This document shows positions 1 through 6,376 of a stretch of 64,000 bases of DNA, one piece after another. The translations under genes and the position numbers were made by a program. The first letter of the stretch is position 1. Every line of letters begins with the position of its first letter. The notes under the pieces are model-generated. The model made no database searches. It saw only the letters and a program-made list of their open reading frames with translations, and was not told where the DNA came from. The stretch is from Peribacillus alkalitolerans. Lineage in GTDB: Bacteria > Bacillota > Bacilli > Bacillales > DSM-1321. The DNA is taken from NCBI RefSeq assembly GCF_010882125.1, contig NZ_JAAGVZ010000008.1, forward strand, positions 62,001 to 126,000, read 5' to 3'.

Positions 1-440
1 GAAAATGTTATGGAGTCAGTATCCTTTTGAAATGTAGCATATTCACCATTTTGCATTTTTTTTAGAAATGTAGATTCTAACGTAGTTTTTTCAGTTTCAA
101 TAACCTGTTGGTTGCCTAGATTTGCAGTTTGAAGCTCAGGAGAAATCTCTTTCCATTCTCCGTCTTCTTCTAAATGGACAGGTTCAAAATAGATGTTTTT
201 AGTAAAGGTACCATCCCCATTATCAAAAACTTTACTAGTATCTGTCCGTTCTTCGATAATCTCTTTCTTTTCACCGCCCTCTTCTTCTGAAATGACTTTA
301 ACTGTCTCTTCTTTTATTACAGAAGGAGAACTGGTTGTTTCGTCTTCTGCATAAGCAAGTTGATTGAAAGGGATAGAGGTAAAAACCAACATTATAGCTA
401 GTACCCATACTACACTCTTTCTAATGGTAAACTTTCTCAT
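1..440 (-). CDS. Secreted WapA/RHS-type polymorphic toxin, N-terminal part (runs off the left edge)
   Basis: An open frame without a stop runs from the ATG at 440 to the window edge (146 codons seen), after a good AAAAGGAG ribosome binding site. The first 31 residues form a signal peptide (positive start, hydrophobic core, cleavage near AYA-ED). Next comes a Ser/Thr/Glu-rich stretch and a segment with ERTDTSKVF, GDGTF, EPVHLEEDGEWKEI. This pattern is typical, from memory, of the N-terminus of wall-associated WapA/DNRLRE-RHS proteins of Bacillus. Family knowledge: such proteins deliver a variable C-terminal toxin to neighbours and are paired with immunity genes. The immunity-like array to the right would lie 5' of this gene, not at the toxin end. 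The toxin domain is outside the window, so the call rests on the N-terminus only. Confidence 0.55.
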   Translation of the reverse strand, partial: MRKFTIRKSVVWVLAIMLVFTSIPFNQLAYAEDETTSSPSVIKEETVKVISEEEGGEKKEIIEERTDTSKVFDNGDGTFTKNIYFEPVHLEEDGEWKEISPELQTANLGNQQVIETEKTTLESTFLKKMQNGEYATFQKDTDSITF

Positions 441-735
441 AATCTGCTCCTTTTAGTAGTATTAGATTTCTTTTTTCAAAGTAACCTAGGATAGATTATC
501 AGAAATATTATCAATTTTTTTCAGTTTTACTTAAATGGTTAAATGTACACATATTGGAAAAGAACGTGAAAAGTGTTTCTTTAAATTAATGTTTGATTAA
601 AAACCACCATTTAACCCTTATACTATTGCAAATAAAAAACCAACACTTTGAAAAAATGATTGATCAAAATGATGGTTTTCTATTGAGAATATCTATTGTT
701 AAAATAAAGGTCGTTCATTTTAATAACTCTTATTT
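441..735. other. Intergenic leader upstream of the wapA-like gene
   Basis: About 295 bases of AT-rich DNA without a credible gene. It holds the Shine-Dalgarno sequence of the secreted protein at its left edge and imperfect inverted segments around 600-690 (AAAACCACCATTT against AAATGATGGTTTT) that could end transcription of the gene at 767-1237. The small open frame seen here has no ribosome binding site. Confidence 0.4.
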
Positions 736-766
736 CACTAAACTGCCCCTTTTGTTCATTAAGAAA
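736..766 (+). repeat. Cassette repeat 1
   Basis: Core CTGCCCC at 743-749, left arm CACTAAA, right arm TTTTGTT. It abuts the stop of the gene at 767-1237 and separates it from the wapA-like gene. Confidence 0.8.
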
Positions 767-1237
767 TTACAATTTAATCCCTTGATGCTTGGACTGGATA
801 ATGTACCCACCTTCAGATTCTGACTTATAATATGCCACATTATTTTCCTCTAGATTTATTAAATCCTTGAAAGTAACAGGGATTTTGCAATTCCAATTCA
901 ATTTTTCTACCTTAAGAGGGAAATCATCATTATTTGGATTAGGGGTATGAATATAAACTGCATCTGAACCTGCATCTTCATCATCTATAAGAATCCAAGA
1001 TTGGTATGGTTTTTCAAATGATTCGAGCTTTTTTAATAAATTTTTATATAAATCTATATGTGCTTTTATATGCTCTCTTCTTATTCTCAAACTATCATTC
1101 CCAAACCCGTAAAAATCAAGATGGGCATGCCATAAATTAAACCAGCCTTCCTTTCCAAAGTCTAAATCATACTGCTCTACTGCAACCTCTCTCAATAAAT
1201 TACGAAAATAACGCCTTTTTCCACGGAATTTTTTCAT
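767..1237 (-). CDS. Cassette protein of unknown function, 156 aa
   Basis: Good ribosome binding site (GCTAGGAGGGATAGA) before the ATG. A soluble, aromatic-rich protein: basic N-terminus (MKKFRGKRRYFRNLL), then WFNLWHAHLDFYGFGN, a short helical region, and a conserved-looking IHTPNPNNDDFPLK segment. No signal peptide or membrane helix. I recognise it as a protein common in Bacillus accessory regions but know no function. Its place next to a WapA-like gene and its size fit an immunity protein; that is inference from context only. The stop overlaps the edge of cassette repeat 1. Confidence 0.75.
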   Translation of the reverse strand: MKKFRGKRRYFRNLLREVAVEQYDLDFGKEGWFNLWHAHLDFYGFGNDSLRIRREHIKAHIDLYKNLLKKLESFEKPYQSWILIDDEDAGSDAVYIHTPNPNNDDFPLKVEKLNWNCKIPVTFKDLINLEENNVAYYKSESEGGYIIQSKHQGIKL

Positions 1238-1285
1238 TCTATCCCTCCTAGCTTTTAAAAAAATTAAACATATTAAATATTGCTT

Positions 1286-1318
1286 ATTGAACTATCCTGC
1301 CCCTTTACTTCAATAAGA
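1286..1318 (+). repeat. Cassette repeat 2
   Basis: Core CTGCCCC at 1297-1303, followed by a GCATTC...GAATGC hairpin (1325-1344) and a second half-copy (GCCCCTTTTAGTTTAAG) at 1344-1360, so this is a full composite site. Only about 50 bases separate it from the start codon of the preceding cassette gene. Confidence 0.8.
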
Positions 1319-1400
1319 AAAAAAGCATTCTTAATTAAAGAATGCCCCTTTTAGTTTAAGTGTGACCTTTCACTAAATATTACCTTTATATATATATTTC

Positions 1401-1775
1401 TTACCAGTGCACTTGAAGTTTATTGCCATTTAAATCAAAAAAGTTGAAATAGGCATGTCCTTTATCCTCTTTTATATCCTCAACCTTAACACCATTTTCA
1501 ATAAGGTGTGTATGAAATTTAGATAATTCTGGACTTGTAAAACCAATGCTAAAGGCTGGGACATTACCAATTGTAAAATGTGCAAATGTATCATCTTCAG
1601 TAGGAACTAAGATAAGTAAAAAAGGTCCCTCATTAACTTTTATAATGGCAAATGGATCCTCAGTAATGGTTAATAATTGAAGCCCTAATATATCTCTATA
1701 CCATTGTGCAGACTGCTCTAAATTTTTTACCGGAATTCTAATATAATGTACTTGTTCAATAAATGATTTACTCAT
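1401..1775 (-). CDS. VOC-family (glyoxalase/bleomycin-resistance fold) protein
   Basis: 124 aa, the usual length for a single-module VOC protein. The two beta-alpha-beta-beta-beta halves are visible: QVHYIRIPVKNLEQSAQWYRDILGL, then HFTIGNVPAFSIGFTSPEL and a C-terminal YFNFFDLNGNKLQVHW strand. Family knowledge: VOC proteins are metal-dependent lyases, isomerases, dioxygenases or antibiotic-binding proteins. His10 and the C-terminal metal-side residues (Asn/Lys/His in NGNKLQVHW) are only a partial match to glyoxalase I, so the substrate cannot be named. RBS AAAGGAGAGG fixes the start. It is the only gene between repeats 2 and 3. Confidence 0.85.
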   Translation of the reverse strand: MSKSFIEQVHYIRIPVKNLEQSAQWYRDILGLQLLTITEDPFAIIKVNEGPFLLILVPTEDDTFAHFTIGNVPAFSIGFTSPELSKFHTHLIENGVKVEDIKEDKGHAYFNFFDLNGNKLQVHW

Positions 1776-1849
1776 AAACTACCTCTCCTTTATTTAGTAT
1801 GGTTTATCAAGTAATTCCCTTTTTATATCCCTTTTCCCTTCCGATTTAT

Positions 1850-1879
1850 TGAACTAAACTGCCCCGTTTCTACAATAGA
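1850..1879 (+). repeat. Cassette repeat 3
   Basis: AACTAAA CTGCCCC GTTTCTA, core at 1859-1865. The associated terminator hairpin (GCGATAATTCC...GAATCACCGC) lies at 1908-1933. Confidence 0.8.
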
Positions 1880-1960
1880 ATCATTTAATCATAATTCCAT
1901 AATAAAGAGCGATAATTCCTCTGAATCACCGCCACCAATAGTACAGATATAATAATTGAA

Positions 1961-2056
1961 TCATTTCTTTTGTAAATGCCTAAAGAACAAGAAAACTCCA
2001 ACTATGATTGTTATCAAAAATATATTCCCAAAAAACGAAGTGAAAAATGAAACCAT
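1961..2056 (-). CDS. 31-residue single-span membrane peptide
   Basis: A short gene with a strong ribosome binding site (AAGGGGGAATTAGG) before the ATG at 2056. The product starts MVSFFTSFFGNIFLITIIVG and ends with a basic tail (FRHLQKK), so it is one transmembrane helix with a cytoplasmic positive end. It is the only coding capacity between cassette repeats 3 and 4, in the same place and orientation as the genes of the other cassettes. No family recognised; size and layout resemble type I toxin-like or regulatory membrane peptides, which is only an analogy. Confidence 0.55.
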   Translation of the reverse strand: MVSFFTSFFGNIFLITIIVGVFLFFRHLQKK

Positions 2057-2140
2057 CCTAATTCCCCCTTAAATTTTTAATCTATTAGTATTTAGGTTTT
2101 TATGAAATTTAAGATTTTCTAGATTAATTGTAATTCCTTC

Positions 2141-2171
2141 TTTAACTAACCTGCCCCTTTTCTTCAATAGG
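2141..2171 (+). repeat. Cassette repeat 4
   Basis: AACTAAC CTGCCCC TTTTCTT, core 2151-2157, followed by the GCGATAATCC-TTCT-GGATCACCG hairpin at 2199-2222. Confidence 0.8.
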
Positions 2172-2241
2172 AGCTTAATATCCTTACTTAATAAAAATAG
2201 CGATAATCCTTCTGGATCACCGTCCTGTAATTGAATTAACA

Positions 2242-2736
2242 TTATCTATTTATTTTAAAGAGGAAAACTTTCAAAGAGTCTATAACTTCGTTTTTTTCTT
2301 TAGAATCTTCCCATTCATCATCTTCATTTGTAATCTCTTCCATTGGGATCCCATTGTGATATGGAAATCCTAGAAATTCTTCAATAATTGGTTCAAGGTT
2401 CTCTATTATTTCAAAATTACAACCAAATGGAAGTTTAGAGTCGTAATCTGATATTAAATTAAACCTAATTTGTGCACCTTGCCAATCGAACCAAACATAA
2501 AAAAGCATACCCCGTCGATTTTTTGAGTTTGTTATTTGGTTACGTCTGTTGGATATAACTTTTTCGAAAAAATCCATAAAATCCTTTAAACTCAGCTCAA
2601 CAGCTAATTCGTTACTAATAGAAATTGACCAAGTATTGTTTGCTATTTCTTGGTCTATATCTTCTTCACTCTCACCAATAAACAAAGGGTCAACGACAAT
2701 CTCCTCTAAGTCTTGGAAAAATTCAATTTTATTCAT
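2242..2736 (-). CDS. Acidic cassette protein, immunity-like, 164 aa
   Basis: RBS AAAAGGAG before the ATG. The protein is strongly acidic (IGESEEDIDQEIANN near residue 25; NEDDEWEDSKEKNE near the C-terminus) with a central Trp/Phe-rich strand region (GMLFYVWFDWQGAQIRFNL). No signal peptide or membrane helix. Highly acidic small proteins of this kind are common as immunity partners of nuclease-type polymorphic toxins. I do not recognise a named family, so the role is inferred from composition and neighbours. Confidence 0.7.
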   Translation of the reverse strand: MNKIEFFQDLEEIVVDPLFIGESEEDIDQEIANNTWSISISNELAVELSLKDFMDFFEKVISNRRNQITNSKNRRGMLFYVWFDWQGAQIRFNLISDYDSKLPFGCNFEIIENLEPIIEEFLGFPYHNGIPMEEITNEDDEWEDSKEKNEVIDSLKVFLFKINR

Positions 2737-2784
2737 AAAATCTCCTTTTGCAAACAGCGTTTATTACTCTATTTTACTATTTCT

Positions 2785-2818
2785 TATTAAACTAACCTGC
2801 CCCGTTTGTTTAATAAGG
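2785..2818 (+). repeat. Cassette repeat 5
   Basis: AACTAAC CTGCCCC GTTTGTT with core at 2797-2803 and the AATAAGG flank. No separate terminator hairpin is evident before the next gene's stop at 2846. Confidence 0.8.
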
Positions 2819-2845
2819 TTAATCATAAGATAAACAAAGCTCTTC

Positions 2846-3250
2846 TTAAAGTTCGTTTGAAATAACTTTATTTACAAATTCCTCAAATGTTTTTTCTTCC
2901 CTTGGTATAATCGATAAATCCTCATGCCATATATCTACAATTGCCCAATTGTTAGTTCGGAAAAATCCCGTGGCATCTCCAGAGAAGTTGTCTCCAAATA
3001 AAAATATGTTTTTTATTTCAGAGTTAATGTCTGTATCGAAAATTTCCTCTGCTGGAATTAACCCCTCATAAAACATGAAATAACCCTCAGAAATTGAACC
3101 GAATCCTACTTCCTTTAAGAAATCTATATAATCAATTGGGATTTCACCTAATAATAATTCTTTTTCAAGGCTTTCTGCTGGCAGCTTACTAAAGTTATAA
3201 TTCGTTGGTGTCTGATTAATTTTTTCAATAATATCTTTGTATCTATTCAT
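2846..3250 (-). CDS. SMI1/KNR4 (SUKH) family immunity-like protein
   Basis: 134 aa from the ATG at 3250, chosen because GGAGG lies 10 bases upstream; the frame stays open further upstream but would translate across a cassette repeat. The fold signature of SUKH proteins is visible: N-terminal helix (DIIEKINQTP), LPAESLEKELLLGEIPIDYIDFLKEVGFGSI, then strands ending in GDATGFFRTNNWAIVDIWHEDLSIIP and a C-terminal helix (TFEEFVNKVI). Family knowledge: bacterial SUKH proteins are immunity proteins for contact-dependent and secreted nuclease toxins. This is the clearest link between the array and the WapA-like gene at the left edge. Confidence 0.85.
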   Translation of the reverse strand: MNRYKDIIEKINQTPTNYNFSKLPAESLEKELLLGEIPIDYIDFLKEVGFGSISEGYFMFYEGLIPAEEIFDTDINSEIKNIFLFGDNFSGDATGFFRTNNWAIVDIWHEDLSIIPREEKTFEEFVNKVISNEL

Positions 3251-3280
3251 TATTACAAGTCCTCCAACAGGAATTTGTTC

Positions 3281-3310
3281 TTTCACTAAACTGCCCCGTT
3301 TGTACAATAA
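3281..3310 (+). repeat. Cassette repeat 6
   Basis: CACTAAA CTGCCCC GTTTGTA, core 3291-3297. Confidence 0.8.
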
Positions 3311-3338
3311 GCGCCTAAATAAAAAAACTTTAATCCTT

Positions 3339-3683
3339 CTAATCGTCTCTTTTGTCTTTATCTGGCGGTTTAACGAATATGTCTTCTCCTGGTTCAAACC
3401 CTTCTGGGTCCCAGTTTTTCTCTTCATAATCTTCTTTTTCAAAAATATTTCTTAAAAATGCGATTGCTTCTTGCCAAGATGAGAAAACCTGAAATGAATA
3501 TGGTGGTTGACCTATGTCATTCCAAACTGCCCATTTTTTAATTGGCAGCTCAGTGGCACTCCATTGAGCATCATCTGGAATACGGAAAACAAAATATGTA
3601 TTTGCAGAAGCAGATTTCCAATCAGAAAAATCCATTTCCCTAGCAAACACATCATATTTATTAAAGAATAAATTTCTAAAAAT
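3339..3683 (-). CDS. Small acidic cassette protein with possible ATT start
   Basis: The frame encodes DVFAREMDFSDWKSASANTY... and ends in a charged tail (VKPPDKDKRDD). The most upstream conventional start is a GTG at 3650 without a ribosome binding site. The frame stays open to an ATT at 3683, which sits 9 bases after GGAG of AAAGGAG; starting there adds 11 residues (FRNLFFNKYDV). An ATT start, or an ATG mutated to ATT, is therefore likely. No known family; a middle section rich in Trp (QWSATELPIKKWAVWND) and a helix follow. Position between repeats 6 and 7 and size fit an immunity-type cassette. Confidence 0.6.
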   Translation of the reverse strand: MFRNLFFNKYDVFAREMDFSDWKSASANTYFVFRIPDDAQWSATELPIKKWAVWNDIGQPPYSFQVFSSWQEAIAFLRNIFEKEDYEEKNWDPEGFEPGEDIFVKPPDKDKRDD

Positions 3684-3718
3684 TTCACCTCGCTCCTTTC
3701 TTTAAGAGCCGATTGTTA

Positions 3719-3748
3719 ATCAACTAACCTCCCTTTACTTGAACAAGA
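3719..3748 (+). repeat. Cassette repeat 7 (degenerate)
   Basis: AACTAAC followed by CTCCC instead of CTGCCCC, then TTTACTTGAACAAG. The core has lost two bases but both arms remain. Confidence 0.65.
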
Positions 3749-3754
3749 ATTAAT

Positions 3755-4060
3755 TCATTGTTTAACTCTATTTTTAAATATACCAATCATTAATAAAATC
3801 ATTGAGAGAAGCCAAGGAAAAATAAATCCATAAAACCTTAAAGTATTCCGTTCAGAAGCCACTACGGGGTCAGTGTCAACTGTATTTAATAAATGTATTA
3901 AACCAAGTAAACTTATGAAATGTAGAATTGTAAATAAAAGAAAATATATAGCACCAGAGGTTCTATTTTTTAAACTTATCAATGAAGCTATTACTAAAAA
4001 AATACTTATCACCCAAATGCTTATTTCAAAGAATGTTCTTGCTTCACTTTCAAATAACAA
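3755..4060 (-). CDS. Small integral membrane protein, three predicted helices
   Basis: Start taken at the TTG at 4060, because AAAGGAGGG lies six bases before it; the ATG at 4087 would put that ribosome binding site inside the gene. The 101-residue product has hydrophobic segments around residues 12-30, 38-60 and 78-95 separated by short polar loops, and a basic C-terminus (FKNRVKQ). No family recognised. Sole gene between repeats 7 and 8. Some immunity proteins against membrane-acting toxins are small membrane proteins like this, but nothing here proves that role. Confidence 0.6.
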   Translation of the reverse strand: MLFESEARTFFEISIWVISIFLVIASLISLKNRTSGAIYFLLFTILHFISLLGLIHLLNTVDTDPVVASERNTLRFYGFIFPWLLSMILLMIGIFKNRVKQ

Positions 4061-4158
4061 TAAAAGCCCTCCTTTAAAACCTAACAACGAATTGAAATTT
4101 TGTTACACTATAATATCTAATATAAAGTAAATTCGTTTTAATAATAAAGTTTCCTTCT

Positions 4159-4188
4159 TCAACTAAACTGCCCCTTTAGTTTATTAAG
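4159..4188 (+). repeat. Cassette repeat 8 (perfect dyad)
   Basis: AACTAAA CTGCCCC TTTAGTT: both seven-base arms are exact complements. Core 4168-4174. A CATCCT...AGGATG hairpin follows at 4197-4230. Confidence 0.85.
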
Positions 4189-4536
4189 AAAAAAGTCATC
4201 CTAACGACAGCTTATGTTCGAAAAAGGATGTTTTATTATATGCATTGATCTTCAAAGAACGGGGCGATTCTTCGATATGAAGAATTTTAAACCACTAACA
4301 TGAATAAACCCGGTTCTGAGTAAGGATGGGGTTAAAAAAAGGTGTTTATTTTTTGATGTGAAATACTTCACCGCTTTTAAAAATATCACAATAAAGTGGT
4401 TTAAATTTAAAGGTTATTCGATATTGTACCTACAGTTGAAAAAAATATTGTATTTTTTAGTTATCTAATTTATTATATTAAGCTTTGGTAGGTTGTTTAT
4501 GATATTAAAACTAAATTAAATTAAGGAATGAGATAT
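4189..4536. other. Control region of the rightward cassette gene
   Basis: About 350 bases with no gene. Besides the hairpin at 4197-4230 and the inverted repeat-like segment at 4250-4275, a possible promoter TTGTAT-17-TATTAT lies at about 4448-4476 and AAGGA stands 9 bases before the ATG at 4537. Confidence 0.35.
4250..4275 (-). repeat. Candidate inverted cassette repeat
   Basis: TTCAAAGAACGGGGCGATT resembles the reverse complement of the cassette repeat (TTGAAGAAACGGGGCAGATT in copy 13). It lies upstream of the one rightward gene of the array, in the same relative position and orientation that the normal repeats have to the leftward genes. Confidence 0.4.
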
Positions 4537-5241
4537 ATGGTCCATATTAAAGGTAAGGGTACGGGTGGTTGGGATTTTAGAACTAAAGAAGAAAAGGAAG
4601 CTGCAGAAAGAGAACGTAAAGATTGGGAAGATGGTGAAAGAGCTAGAAAAGAATTTAATTCAAAGAAATGGATTGAAGGAGTAAAAATTTTAACTGGGTT
4701 TGATATAAAGACTGCAGATTTTAATAAATTAAGAACTCAAACTGTTGAGAAGTTCAAATATTTTAAATATGAGAAAATGAATGCTGGTGCCGCTTGCGGT
4801 CATGTAGATGGATTAGAAGTTGACTTTGTAAGATTAAATATTTTTGAGGTTGATCGTTTTGATCTTTTAGAAGAACTTAGTGGTGAAAAAAGAAATCATA
4901 CTCATTTTTTAGAGGATATAGAGATATTAGACGGAAAAAAAGAACTAGTTACTAATTATCTAAGAGATCATTTACATAGAGGAAAAGTATTTTGTTTTCA
5001 AGGTTATGGTTATTCGGTTCATATTTACATAGACGACCTATTTATAAACGCAGAATTAATAAAAATGGGATTAGCTAAATTAGCGCCCAGTGAAGCCACT
5101 ACTTGGCATTTAAATAAAGAGGAATTCGATCCGAATAAAAAAATTGATTTAGAGGAAAATTGGTATTCTTCTAATATAGAAGATTATTTTAGATATAACA
5201 TGCTTTTAGAAGCTGAACAAATTAGATTAAGTAAACAATAA
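4537..5241 (+). CDS. Degenerate staphylococcal-nuclease-like domain protein, 234 aa
   Basis: Start at 4537, because AAGGA ends 9 bases upstream; an ATG at 4528 directly abuts that site. The first 45 residues are highly charged (EEKEAAERERKDWEDGERAR). Residues about 85-185 read like a TNase/SNase barrel: DGLEVDFVRLNIFEVDRFD, a helix with a leaving-group-like loop, GKVFCFQGYGYSVHIYIDDLFINAELIKMGLAKL. The YG..V.IYIDD..INAELI..GLA pattern is the family's C-terminal signature. The catalytic Arg and Glu of true nucleases are not evident, so it may bind rather than cut nucleic acid. It is the only array gene on the + strand. Assignment is by motif reading and only moderately sure. Confidence 0.55.
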   Translation: MVHIKGKGTGGWDFRTKEEKEAAERERKDWEDGERARKEFNSKKWIEGVKILTGFDIKTADFNKLRTQTVEKFKYFKYEKMNAGAACGHVDGLEVDFVRLNIFEVDRFDLLEELSGEKRNHTHFLEDIEILDGKKELVTNYLRDHLHRGKVFCFQGYGYSVHIYIDDLFINAELIKMGLAKLAPSEATTWHLNKEEFDPNKKIDLEENWYSSNIEDYFRYNMLLEAEQIRLSKQ

Positions 5242-5275
5242 ATTAAATATTTATAAAGTTTAATCCTTTTCTACC

Positions 5276-5314
5276 TTGTTAATCCACGATCTGAATCCGA
5301 TTGTGGATTAACAA
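5276..5314 (+). terminator. Perfect 12-bp inverted repeat after the SNase-like gene
   Basis: TTGTTAATCCAC and GTGGATTAACAA are exact complements around a 15-base loop, 35 bases past the stop. The trailing AAAACGGG lacks a long T run, so it may act as an RNA end or processing hairpin. The stretch AAACGGGCATAATTAAA just after it resembles an inverted cassette repeat. Confidence 0.6.
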
Positions 5315-5443
5315 AACGGGCATAATTAAATAACTTTATTGTAAATGTAACAGCCTTATTTGTATTTAAACGACTAAATTGTCAATCAATATATCGGTCT
5401 TTAAAAATATCCTATCATTATCAATGTTATTGTGTATCGTTCT

Positions 5444-5473
5444 TAAACTAACCTGCCCCGATAGCGAAACAAG
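5444..5473 (+). repeat. Cassette repeat 9
   Basis: AACTAAC CTGCCCC GATAGCG, core 5453-5459, then a GCTGCC...GACAGCT hairpin (5478-5496) and a half-copy CCCCGTTAGCGCCGTAAG (5515-5532): a complete composite site. Confidence 0.8.
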
Positions 5474-5537
5474 AAAAGCTGCCATAGATGACAGCTGGAT
5501 CCATAATTCTTGTCCCCGTTAGCGCCGTAAGTTACTG

Positions 5538-6041
5538 TCATTGCCGTTTATTTTCTTCGCTTTGACGGAGGATCTCGTCAACGACGTGCTCGAGCGGTGC
5601 GGTGGCGTCGATTATAATTCCGTTTTTCGGAATGTCTTCTTTCGTTTGGTGTAATCGCGCAATGAGTTCCCGTTCCGTTTTTTTTCCGCCAAACTCATTT
5701 TCCGGTCGCTCGTCAAGCCGTCGGTTCAATGTGTCAATGTCGACCTCGAGGACAAACACGCCGTCAAATTGATCTATGAATTTCAAAAAGTTCCTAGAAC
5801 CACCGCAGAAAAATGTTACCGCCTCATCCTGGTTGGCGACCAAAGCTTTTACTTTATCTACATGCCAAATGTGGTTCTCGTGCGTCGCGCTATCCGTCGG
5901 TGTACCAGTTTGCGGATCGCCTTGATAAGCCAATTCACGGTCACCATGAATGGCATGGTAGCCGCGCCGCTGCAATTCATTGCAGACCGTAGTTTTGCCG
6001 GTGCAGGAAACGCCTTCAATAAGATAATTCCTAATGCCCAT
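5538..6041 (-). CDS. AAA/P-loop nucleoside-kinase-like protein
   Basis: 167 aa from the ATG at 6041, preceded by GGAGGG. A Walker A motif (GVSCTGKTT) sits at residues 11-19, followed by a small-molecule kinase layout: HGDREL, a mobile region with HENHIWHVDKVKAL, then VFVLEVDIDTLNRRLDER and a C-terminal helix. Family knowledge: such ~170-residue proteins phosphorylate nucleosides, shikimate-like compounds or antibiotics; the substrate is unknown. Base composition is clearly GC-richer than every neighbour, pointing to a different source. It starts two bases after the stop of a truncated small gene (6044-6181), inside which its ribosome binding site lies. Confidence 0.8.
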   Translation of the reverse strand: MGIRNYLIEGVSCTGKTTVCNELQRRGYHAIHGDRELAYQGDPQTGTPTDSATHENHIWHVDKVKALVANQDEAVTFFCGGSRNFLKFIDQFDGVFVLEVDIDTLNRRLDERPENEFGGKKTERELIARLHQTKEDIPKNGIIIDATAPLEHVVDEILRQSEENKRQ

Positions 6042-6043
6042 GG

Positions 6044-6181
6044 CTAGACCCTCCATTCAAATGAATAAGCATCGAAAGGTATGCCTATCAAAGTTTTTCC
6101 ATGAAGTGTAACATCTGCTGGGAAGAAATCTGCTCCAAATTTTTCGCATATTTGTTTTTGTTGAATAGTTGTATTTGACAT
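6044..6181 (-). pseudogene. 45-residue N-terminal fragment fused upstream of the kinase gene
   Basis: ATG at 6181 after GAGGT, reading MSNTTIQQKQICEKFGADFF... to EWRV-stop. It is AT-rich like other cassette genes, while the kinase that begins two bases later is GC-rich, so the junction near 6050 looks like a breakpoint where a foreign 3' part replaced the original one. It may still be translated and couple to the kinase. No family recognised. Confidence 0.5.
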
Positions 6182-6243
6182 AAAATAACCTCATATTTTC
6201 ACTATTAAGGATTAATTCAACAAAAGAAACCCTATTACCTTCT

Positions 6244-6273
6244 TAAACTAACCTGCCCCGTTACTTTAATAAC
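6244..6273 (+). repeat. Cassette repeat 10
   Basis: AACTAAC CTGCCCC GTTACTT, core 6253-6259; imperfect hairpin GCGTTAATCCC...TTAATCAAAGC at 6286-6311. Confidence 0.8.
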
Positions 6274-6376
6274 TTAAATAATAGAAGCGTTAATCCCTTC
6301 TTAATCAAAGCACCCATTAGTTGGAGTAAATTATTCAGAAACTTTCTAGTGAGTTTCATAAGAATATATAAAAAAA

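Noticed and set aside
593-823. 76-residue rightward open frame
   Set aside because: No ribosome binding site, and it runs across cassette repeat 1 into the 3' end of the opposite gene.
2846-3442. 198-residue version of the SMI1/KNR4 gene starting at 3442
   Set aside because: It would translate through a cassette repeat and a control region; the ATG at 3250 has GGAGG at the right distance and gives the normal family length.
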